7,315 nt of DNA, taken from assembly GCA_947040475.1 (NCBI GenBank), contig CAMRBT010000076.1:1-7315 (forward strand), given 5' to 3'. Positions within the stretch are counted from its first letter, which is position 1. Each line of letters opens with the position of its first letter. A model generated the notes under the pieces. That model worked only from the letters and a program-made list of their open reading frames with translations, was not told the DNA's origin and did not search any database. Below are positions 1-4,165 of this stretch, piece after piece. Source of the DNA: an uncultured Brevinema sp. GTDB lineage: Bacteria > Spirochaetota > Brevinematia > Brevinematales > Brevinemataceae. Position numbers and translations under genes: made by a program.

Positions 1-491
1 CTATCGTCTATGGGGGAGGCTTGGTACTTATTCCTATGATACATAACAAAATTGTAGTCCAGTCTCAATGGCTTACAGAAGAAGAATTTTTATTTGGTTT
101 TGTGATAGGCTCAACTACACCAGGCCCTGTGATTTTAACAGTAGCTTTTATTGCTTATAAAGCGGCAATGATCTTAGGGTATAACGGGTTTGTTGGATCT
201 GTATTAGCGGGAGTGGGGGTAATGCTACCTTCTTTTATACTAATTATAGCACTTTCAAAAATCATCCTAAAAAGTAAAAATATAGTATGGTTATCAAATA
301 TGGTAAAAGGAATTATGCCTGCTACTTTAGGGAGTGTCTTAATCGTATCTCTAAATATAGCAAAGAATAGCATAAGTGATTATTTTCAAATAATATTAGT
401 ATTATTATTTTTTGGAATGGGATACTTCTTAAAATTAAATCCTTTGATTATATTGTTAATAAGTGGAAGCTTAGGTTTTTTGATACTATAA
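1..491 (+). CDS. chrA: Chromate transporter ChrA-family protein, C-terminal part (5' end outside window)
   Basis: The gene is cut by the window edge. The open frame runs from the first full codon at position 3 to TAA at 489-491, giving 162 visible residues. The visible start reads I-V-Y-G-G-G-L-V-L-I-P, which matches the conserved glycine-rich motif near the beginning of a ChrA half-domain. A TTG at 21 falls inside this motif, so it is not a real start. A conserved T-P-G-P follows at visible residues 39-42, within a hydrophobic segment. Four or five further hydrophobic, membrane-spanning stretches run to the C-terminus, ending Leu-Gly-Phe-Leu-Ile-Leu. Family members are inner-membrane anion transporters linked to chromate efflux; short-chain forms of about 200 residues work as pairs encoded by adjacent genes. 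This could be the second of such a pair or the second half of a long form; the window cannot tell. Substrate is inferred from family only. It uses many ATA codons, unlike the ribosomal genes downstream, and is insulated from them by a terminator. Confidence 0.85.
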   Translation, partial: IVYGGGLVLIPMIHNKIVVQSQWLTEEEFLFGFVIGSTTPGPVILTVAFIAYKAAMILGYNGFVGSVLAGVGVMLPSFILIIALSKIILKSKNIVWLSNMVKGIMPATLGSVLIVSLNIAKNSISDYFQIILVLLFFGMGYFLKLNPLIILLISGSLGFLIL

Positions 492-504
492 TAAGTACTT
501 AAAT

Positions 505-536
505 AAAAGCCCTTGGAGTAATCTGAGGGCTTTTTT
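505..536 (+). terminator. Rho-independent terminator after chrA
   Basis: The left arm AAAAGCCCT (505-513) pairs perfectly with AGGGCTTTT (526-534) around a loop of about 12 bases, and the T run continues to 536. The G+C-rich core GCCCT/AGGGC followed by a T tract is a textbook intrinsic terminator. It begins 14 bases after the chrA stop codon. It separates chrA transcription from the ribosomal operon. The preceding A run could also let it work weakly on the opposite strand. Confidence 0.92.
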
Positions 537-550
537 ATTATTAAATTCAA

Positions 551-562
551 TTTAGCAATAAA
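551..562 (+). repeat. 12-base direct repeat, copy 1 (upstream of P1)
   Basis: TTTAGCAATAAA occurs here and again exactly at 840-851. This copy begins 58 bases before the P1 -35 box; the second begins 46 bases before the P2 -35 box. The matching placement suggests a shared regulator site or UP-like element, but A+T-rich sequence repeats easily by chance. Confidence 0.45.
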
Positions 563-608
563 AAATATAAATAATTTAAAATAAACAATTTAAAACTTTA
601 TTAAATGA

Positions 609-638
609 TTGACAATCTTATAAGATTTAATCTATAAT
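609..638 (+). promoter_or_regulatory. Promoter P1 (sigma70-type) of the str operon leader
   Basis: A perfect -35 box TTGACA (609-614) and a perfect -10 box TATAAT (633-638) are separated by 18 bases. The sequence just upstream (about 570-608) is almost pure A/T and could serve as an UP element. Transcription would start near 645, right before the hairpin at 646-663. It lies after the chrA terminator, so it is the first promoter that could serve rpsL, with a leader of about 345 bases. Confidence 0.8.
614..627 (+). promoter_or_regulatory. Perfect 14-bp palindrome inside P1 (candidate operator)
   Basis: AATCTTA followed directly by TAAGATT forms an uninterrupted palindrome lying almost wholly in the spacer between the -35 and -10 boxes of P1. 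A dimeric repressor bound here would block RNA polymerase; MerR-type activators also bind promoter spacers, though usually with longer ones. No regulator is encoded in the window, so the binding protein is unknown. Confidence 0.45.
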
Positions 639-645
639 AGTATGA

Positions 646-663
646 ACTATCTTTTTAGATAGT
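646..663 (+). other. 5'-end hairpin of the predicted P1 transcript
   Basis: ACTATCT (646-652) pairs perfectly with AGATAGT (657-663) around a TTTT loop. It starts about one base after the expected P1 start, so the transcript would begin with this stem. Possible roles are 5'-end stabilisation of the RNA, or a DNA operator at the start site. The arms resemble those at 669-688 and 921-935. Confidence 0.55.
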
Positions 664-668
664 GACTT

Positions 669-688
669 AGTCTATTTTTTAATAGATT
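669..688 (+). other. Second leader hairpin
   Basis: AGTCTATT (669-676) pairs with AATAGATT (681-688) around TTTT, with one G-T wobble. It lies five bases after the first hairpin, has a loop of the same sequence and again a CTAT/ATAG-type arm. It is weak in G+C, so stability on its own is low. Confidence 0.45.
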
Positions 689-700
689 TTAATAAATTTT

Positions 701-725
701 TGTAAGGGTAATAAAAACCTTTATG
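701..725 (+). other. Leader hairpin enclosing an AAGGG sequence and an ATG
   Basis: TGTAAGGGT (701-709) can pair with ACCTTTATG (717-725), giving nine pairs including three wobbles, around a seven-base A/T loop. The left arm contains an SD-like AAGGG and the right arm contains the ATG of a possible 32-codon leader reading frame, so this fold would hide both. It is a prediction by eye. Confidence 0.35.
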
Positions 726-821
726 AGAATCTTTCAAAGATATATTCTGGCACTGTCTATTGAAAGAGTTTTTTCAAGTTTAATACTTAGAAAACAAAAA
801 CCAAAATCCAGAAAAGTGTGA
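723..821 (+). CDS. Possible 32-residue basic leader peptide (doubtful)
   Basis: An ATG at 723 opens a 32-codon frame ending in TGA at 819-821. The peptide begins M-R-I-F-Q-R-Y-I-L-A-L and ends K-P-K-S-R-K-V, with five Arg and five Lys and a moderately hydrophobic first half. An AAGGG at 704-708 lies 14 bases upstream, farther than ideal and inside a predicted hairpin. The frame covers the terminator-like hairpin at 730-767, so ribosomes translating it could disturb that hairpin, as leader peptides do in attenuation. A frame this short is expected by chance, I recognise no family, and there is no independent coding signal. Confidence 0.15.
   Translation: MRIFQRYILALSIERVFSSLILRKQKPKSRKV
730..774 (+). 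terminator. Candidate attenuator hairpin with T run between P1 and P2
   Basis: TCTTTCAA (730-737) pairs with TTGAAAGA (760-767). After one bulged A (759) the stem continues with AGATA (738-742) against TGTCT (754-758, one wobble), making 13 pairs. A run of six T (769-774) follows one base later. This looks like an A+T-rich intrinsic terminator about 125 bases into the P1 transcript. The right arm TTGAAA (760-765) can instead pair with TTTCAA (772-777), so a mutually exclusive fold exists. Without more G+C in the stem, strength is uncertain. Confidence 0.45.
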
Positions 822-839
822 CTTCTTCGTTAGGAAATT

Positions 840-851
840 TTTAGCAATAAA
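840..851 (+). repeat. 12-base direct repeat, copy 2 (upstream of P2)
   Basis: This is an exact second copy of TTTAGCAATAAA from 551-562. It overlaps another short repeat, AATAAATTTTTGT, found at 691-703 and 846-858. It sits in the A/T-tract region upstream of P2, where an UP element or an activator site could be. Confidence 0.45.
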
Positions 852-866
852 TTTTTGTTTTAACTC

Positions 867-885
867 GCTATTTCTTGGAAATAGC
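867..885 (+). promoter_or_regulatory. Inverted repeat directly against the P2 -35 box (candidate operator)
   Basis: GCTATTTC (867-874) and GAAATAGC (878-885) are perfect 8-base arms around TTG. The right arm ends one base before the P2 -35 box begins at 886. This is the usual place for an activator contacting RNA polymerase, or a repressor overlapping the promoter. For P1 transcripts passing through, it would also be a hairpin. There is no T run right after it, so it is not a terminator. The arm GCTATTT recurs in the fusA-tuf gap. Confidence 0.55.
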
Positions 886-914
886 TTGACAAAAACATTT
901 TTTCATGCTACAAT
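886..914 (+). promoter_or_regulatory. Promoter P2 (sigma70-type, extended -10) of rpsL
   Basis: A perfect -35 box TTGACA (886-891) and a -10 box TACAAT (909-914, one mismatch to consensus) are separated by an ideal 17 bases. TGC directly before the -10 gives an extended -10 (TGn). The start would fall near 920-921, giving a leader of about 70 bases before the rpsL ATG. This is likely the main promoter of the str operon. Confidence 0.85.
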
Positions 915-920
915 ATTAAG

Positions 921-935
921 ATCTATTTGATAGAT
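921..935 (+). other. Inverted repeat at the predicted P2 transcription start
   Basis: ATCTAT (921-926) and ATAGAT (930-935) are perfect arms around TTG, the same centre as the repeat at 867-885. It begins at or next to the expected start site, so it could be a 5'-terminal RNA hairpin or an operator. P1 has the same arrangement at 646-663. Confidence 0.5.
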
Positions 936-991
936 TGTTATTAATTATATATAAAAGTGTAACAGCTTAATTTAAGAAAGAGGTCTGCTCG

Positions 992-1366
992 ATGCCTACT
1001 ATTAACCAGTTAGTGCGATTCGGTCGTAAGACAGTTGAGAAAAAAACAAAATCTCCTGCTCTTAAGTCCAATCCTCAAAGAAGAGGAGTCTGTACTCGTG
1101 TAACAACGATGACTCCTAAAAAACCAAACTCCGCTCTTCGTAAGATCGCTCGTGTGCGTCTTACTACCGGTGTTGAGGTAACTGCTTATATTCCAGGTGT
1201 TGGACACAATCTGCAGGAACACTCAGTTGTTCTTATCCGTGGTGGTCGTGTAAAAGACTTACCAGGTGTGCGTTATCATATCATTCGTGGTACACTCGAT
1301 TCAATGGGTGTTGATAGTCGTAAGCAAGGTCGTTCCAAATATGGAACTAAGCGTCCTAAGAATTAG
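992..1366 (+). CDS. rpsL: 30S ribosomal protein S12
   Basis: S12 sits at the decoding centre of the 30S subunit and monitors codon-anticodon pairing. The 124-residue length equals that of E. coli S12. Signature T-P-K-K-P-N-S-A-L-R-K lies at residues 41-51 and G-R-V-K-D-L-P-G-V-R-Y at 85-95. Lys43 and Lys88, the sites most often changed in streptomycin resistance, are wild type, as is Pro91. Asp89, which many bacteria methylthiolate, is present. The C-terminus is the usual R-S-K-Y-G-T-K-R-P-K-N. The ATG at 992 follows an AAAGAGG ribosome binding site at 977-983. It is the first gene of the operon, expressed from P2 and perhaps P1. rpsG follows after an unusual 159-bp structured gap. Confidence 0.98.
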   Translation: MPTINQLVRFGRKTVEKKTKSPALKSNPQRRGVCTRVTTMTPKKPNSALRKIARVRLTTGVEVTAYIPGVGHNLQEHSVVLIRGGRVKDLPGVRYHIIRGTLDSMGVDSRKQGRSKYGTKRPKN

Positions 1367-1382
1367 GATCTTTAATTCAGTA

Positions 1383-1398
1383 TCGGACTACGGTCTGA
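1383..1398 (+). other. UNCG-tetraloop hairpin after rpsL
   Basis: TCGGAC (1383-1388) pairs with GTCTGA (1393-1398), one G-T wobble, closing the loop TACG. In RNA this is C(UACG)G, a member of the unusually stable cUNCGg tetraloop family. It lies 17 bases after the rpsL stop codon. Confidence 0.6.
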
Positions 1399-1448
1399 CG
1401 CTCTAGTGAAAGGCTAGAAAACAACTATGTTAATTGTAACTCTGAGTA

Positions 1449-1484
1449 AATGATGTTTGTGTTACTTAAATATTGAACATCGTT
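1449..1484 (+). other. 10-pair stem upstream of rpsG
   Basis: AATGATGTTT (1449-1458) pairs with GAACATCGTT (1475-1484), with two wobbles, around a 16-base loop. It ends about 40 bases before the rpsG ATG and is the longest stem in the gap. It competes with the shorter pairings AGTAA/TTACT (1445-1449/1462-1466) and GTAAC/GTTAC (1436-1440/1461-1465), so alternative folds are possible. Confidence 0.45.
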
Positions 1485-1525
1485 GAAGCAGTTTGCTAAT
1501 TGGCGAATAACAGAAGGGGCCTTGT

Positions 1526-1999
1526 ATGCCAAGAAAAAAAGCGAAGGGACATTTTCGTCCTTTGTCAGCAGACGCAAAACACAATAGTGTTTTGGTTACC
1601 AAACTTGTCAATCGTGTCATGTTAGATGGTAAAAAAAGTTTAGCGACTTCTATTGTATATTCTGCAATGGATTTCTTAGCTGAAAAAACAGAACTTCCTG
1701 CATTGGAAGCTTTTGAAACAGTGCTCAACAACATTAAACCTCCAGTAGAGGTCAAATCAAGACGTGTTGGTGGGGCAACCTATCAAGTACCTATTGATGT
1801 TCGTGCTGAACGTCAATTAGCTTTAGCGCTTAGATGGCTCGTAGATTACGCAAGAAAGCGACGAGAACATTCTATGAGTGAAAAGTTAGGTAAAGAATTA
1901 GTAGACGCTTTTAATAATAGCGGATCTACTATCAAGAAACGTACTGATACACTTAAAATGGCTGAAGCTAACCGTGCTTTTGCTCATTATAAGTGGTAG
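1526..1999 (+). CDS. rpsG: 30S ribosomal protein S7
   Basis: S7 nucleates assembly of the 30S head by binding the 3' major domain of 16S rRNA and lies near the E-site tRNA. The 157-residue length matches the family's 155-157. The diagnostic K-S-R-R-V-G-G-A-T-Y-Q-V-P stands at residues 77-89 and forms the rRNA- and tRNA-facing beta hairpin. R-W-L-V (103-106) and the closing K-M-A-E-A-N-R-A-F-A-H-Y-K-W are also typical. The ATG at 1526 follows AAGGGG at 1514-1519. S7 is the usual autoregulator of the str operon, and the structured gap before this gene is the natural place for that control. fusA begins 15 bases after its stop. Confidence 0.98.
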   Translation: MPRKKAKGHFRPLSADAKHNSVLVTKLVNRVMLDGKKSLATSIVYSAMDFLAEKTELPALEAFETVLNNIKPPVEVKSRRVGGATYQVPIDVRAERQLALALRWLVDYARKRREHSMSEKLGKELVDAFNNSGSTIKKRTDTLKMAEANRAFAHYKW

Positions 2000-2014
2000 T
2001 AAGAGGTTATAACA

Positions 2015-4081
2015 ATGGCTGAAAAACAGTTTGCCAAAAACAAATTAAGAAACATAGGAATTGCTGCTCATATTGATGCTGGTAAAACAACCATCACAGA
2101 GCGTATCTTATTTTTCACAGGTAAGACACATAAACTTGGGGAAACTCATGAAGGTGCTTCCGAAATGGACTGGATGGAACAAGAGAAGGAAAGAGGTATT
2201 ACAATTACTTCTGCCGCTACTACTTGTTACTGGGATGATATTAAAATTAATATTATCGACACACCAGGACACGTTGACTTCACTGCTGAAGTTGAGCGTT
2301 CCCTTCGCGTATTAGATGGAGCTGTAGCTGTATTTGATGTATCCGCTGGAGTTGAACCTCAGTCTGAAACAGTTTGGAGACAAGCTAACAAATATAATGT
2401 TCCACGTTTGGCGTTCATGAATAAAATGGACAAAATGGGTGCGGATTTTTTGAAGTCTATTGAATCAATGCAACAAAAATTGGGCGTTAAAGGAACTCCT
2501 GTTCAATACCCTATCGGGTCTGAAGAGAAATTTCAAGGCGTTATCGATCTTGTTGAGATGAAAGCTTTAATATGGGAAGATAAAGACGATAACCTTCAAT
2601 ATGTAACTGCTGAAATTCCTGAAAACATGAAAGAAGATGCTGAACTTTGGCATCACAATCTTGTAGAAGTTATTGCAGAAGCTAACAACGATCTAATGCA
2701 TAAATTCCTCGAAGGTGAAGAACTCACTGTAGAAGAAATTAAATTTGGTATTAGAGCGATGACTATTGATGGTCGTATGTACCCAGTGTTCTGTGGAGCA
2801 GCGCTCAAGAACAAAGGAATTCAACCATTATTAGACGGAGTTCGTGATTACCTTCCAGCACCAACAGACATTCCACCTATGGTAGGAACAACACCTGAAG
2901 GTGAAGAACAAATCAGAAAGCCAGAAGATAAAGAACCTTTATCAATGTTAGCTTTTAAAGTTATGATTGATAAACATATTGGTAAATTAGTATTTGCTCG
3001 TATTTATTCAGGGGTTCTTGAAAAAGGATCTTATGTTTATAATGTGAACAAAGATAAAAAAGAAAGAATTTCTCGTATCATGCGTATGCATGCTAACAAA
3101 AGAGAAGAAGTAGAAACAGCAAATGCTGGTGATATCATTGGTATTGCTGGTATGAAAGACACCATTACTGGTGACAGTGTTACTGCTTTGAATGCACCAT
3201 TATTCTTAGAAGCGATTGACTTTCCAGAACCAGTTATTGCTGTTGCTGTTGAGCCAAAAACTAAAGAAGATATGGACAAACTTGGCGAAAGTCTCCGTAA
3301 GCTTCAAGATGAAGATCCAACATTCCGAGTTACTACTAACGACGAAACTGGACAAACTATCATCTCTGGTATGGGAGAGCTTCACTTAGAAATTATTTGT
3401 GATAGACTTAAAAGAGAACATAAGGTTGAAGTTAATATTGGTAAACCTCAAGTTGCTTATAAGGAAACAATCACAGGCAAAGCTGGTGAAGACTTCAAAT
3501 ATGCTAAACAATCTGGTGGTAAGGGACAATATGGTCACGTTGTGATCGAGATCGAACCTTCAGAATTGGGAGCAGGATTTGTATTCGTTGATGATATCAA
3601 AGGTGGAAAAATTCCAAAAGAATATATTCCAGCTGTTGAAAAAGGTTGTTTCGAATCACTTGCAAGTGGCGTTTTAGCTGGTTTTCCAGTGGTAGACGTA
3701 AAAGTTCGTTTGTATGAAGGATCATATCATGATGTTGACTCATCCGAACTAGCATTTAAGCTTGCTGGATCTATGGCAATGAAAGCGGCGATGCATAAAG
3801 CAACCCCTATTATCCTAGAACCAATGATGAAAGTCCTTGCTATTGCTCCTGACGGATACGAAGGATCTGTAATGGGTGACCTTTCAGGTCGTCGTGCTAA
3901 GATCACAGGTACTGAATCGAAGCATGGTGCAAAAGAAATAGAATGTTTTGTTCCTTTAGGAGAAATGTTTGGTTATGCAACTGACATTCGCTCTATGACT
4001 CAAGGTCGTGGAACATATTCAATGGAATTTGCTCACTACGAACCACTTCCAAGAAACTTCTGGGATGACATTAGAAAGTAA
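2015..4081 (+). CDS. fusA: Elongation factor G
   Basis: EF-G is the GTPase that drives translocation and, with RRF, ribosome recycling. At 688 residues it is full length and unbroken. Nucleotide-binding motifs in order are P-loop A-H-I-D-A-G-K-T (18-25), switch I R-G-I-T (60-63), D-T-P-G-H (82-86, His86 catalytic), N-K-M-D (136-139) and the G5 region C-G-A-A-L-K-N-K-G (260-268), where most EF-Gs have G-S-A. Domain II starts near 300, domain III near 403, domain IV has S-G-G-K-G-Q-Y-G-H (500-508) and the tip loop G-S-Y-H-D-V-D-S-S-E (569-578), and domain V ends F-W-D-D-I-R-K. Switch I region M-D-W-M-E-Q-E-K-E-R-G-I-T-I-T (51-65) is of the ordinary EF-G I type. The start follows AAGAGG at 2001-2006. 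Confidence 0.98.
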   Translation: MAEKQFAKNKLRNIGIAAHIDAGKTTITERILFFTGKTHKLGETHEGASEMDWMEQEKERGITITSAATTCYWDDIKINIIDTPGHVDFTAEVERSLRVLDGAVAVFDVSAGVEPQSETVWRQANKYNVPRLAFMNKMDKMGADFLKSIESMQQKLGVKGTPVQYPIGSEEKFQGVIDLVEMKALIWEDKDDNLQYVTAEIPENMKEDAELWHHNLVEVIAEANNDLMHKFLEGEELTVEEIKFGIRAMTIDGRMYPVFCGAALKNKGIQPLLDGVRDYLPAPTDIPPMVGTTPEGEEQIRKPEDKEPLSMLAFKVMIDKHIGKLVFARIYSGVLEKGSYVYNVNKDKKERISRIMRMHANKREEVETANAGDIIGIAGMKDTITGDSVTALNAPLFLEAIDFPEPVIAVAVEPKTKEDMDKLGESLRKLQDEDPTFRVTTNDETGQTIISGMGELHLEIICDRLKREHKVEVNIGKPQVAYKETITGKAGEDFKYAKQSGGKGQYGHVVIEIEPSELGAGFVFVDDIKGGKIPKEYIPAVEKGCFESLASGVLAGFPVVDVKVRLYEGSYHDVDSSELAFKLAGSMAMKAAMHKATPIILEPMMKVLAIAPDGYEGSVMGDLSGRRAKITGTESKHGAKEIECFVPLGEMFGYATDIRSMTQGRGTYSMEFAHYEPLPRNFWDDIRK

Positions 4082-4102
4082 TTTCTAAAACAAAAAATTA
4101 AC

Positions 4103-4128
4103 GCTATTTTTAATTATTAACAAATAGC
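4103..4128 (+). other. Bulged hairpin in the fusA-tuf gap
   Basis: GCTATTT (4103-4109) pairs with AAATAGC (4122-4128). Past a bulged C (4121), TTAA (4110-4113) can pair with TTAA (4117-4120), giving about 11 pairs. The bases after it are A-rich, so it is not a + strand terminator. The outer arms repeat the GCTATTT core of the inverted repeat at 867-885. It could be an RNA processing or stability element that sets tuf expression apart from fusA. I see no convincing -35/-10 pair for a tuf promoter in the 84-bp gap. Confidence 0.5.
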
Positions 4129-4165
4129 AAAAAATAAAATACACGCCAATAGGCTGGAGGATTCA

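Larger units (their letters stand above)
492..991 (+). other. 500-bp non-coding leader region of the str operon
   Basis: No recognisable protein gene, tRNA or rRNA lies here. Reading left to right it holds the chrA terminator (505-536), an A+T-rich stretch that could act as an UP element (about 559-608), promoter P1 (609-638), hairpins at 646-663, 669-688 and 701-725, a terminator-like hairpin at 730-774, an A/T-tract domain (791-861), an inverted repeat (867-885), promoter P2 (886-914), a hairpin at the expected P2 start (921-935) and the rpsL ribosome binding site (977-983). The density of inverted repeats is well above that in the surrounding genes. Its length and two promoters suggest regulated expression of the operon; this is inference from sequence only. 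Confidence 0.7.
1367..1525 (+). promoter_or_regulatory. Structured rpsL-rpsG intercistronic region (candidate S7 autoregulatory site)
   Basis: This 159-base gap can form several hairpins: 1383-1398, 1402-1418, a short GTTA/TAAC stem at 1429-1440, a 10-pair stem at 1449-1458/1475-1484, and AGCA/TGCT at 1487-1497. It ends with the rpsG ribosome binding site AAGGGG (1514-1519). In E. coli the rpsL-rpsG intercistronic RNA binds S7, which represses translation of the distal str genes. The position here is the same, so a similar role is plausible, but I cannot show that the fold resembles the S7 site of 16S rRNA. It has no T run to suggest a terminator and no -35/-10 pair that I trust. Confidence 0.45.

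Noticed and set aside
21..491. Complete small membrane protein starting at TTG 21
   Set aside because: The frame is open to the window edge, and the residues before TTG (Y-G-G-G) belong to the conserved ChrA motif, so the gene starts outside the window.
867..885. Rho-independent terminator before P2
   Set aside because: The stem is not followed directly by a T run; TTGACAAAAAC follows and forms the -35 region, so an operator or mRNA hairpin is more likely.
1367..1525. tRNA gene in the rpsL-rpsG gap
   Set aside because: There is no T-loop GGTTCRANTCC-type motif, no matching acceptor stem and no 3' CCA in a cloverleaf layout.
1010..1755. Minus-strand reading frames opposite rpsL and rpsG
   Set aside because: They lie antisense to highly conserved ribosomal genes, match no family I recognise and lack convincing ribosome binding sites.
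2061..2315. Second + strand frame inside the start of fusA
   Set aside because: It is a shifted-frame shadow of the EF-G G domain, with low-complexity Leu-rich content.
3037..3279. Minus-strand frame within fusA
   Set aside because: Antisense shadow of conserved EF-G coding sequence.
4117..4140. tuf promoter (TTAACA with TAAAAT)
   Set aside because: The spacer between these boxes is only 12 bases, too short for a sigma70 promoter.
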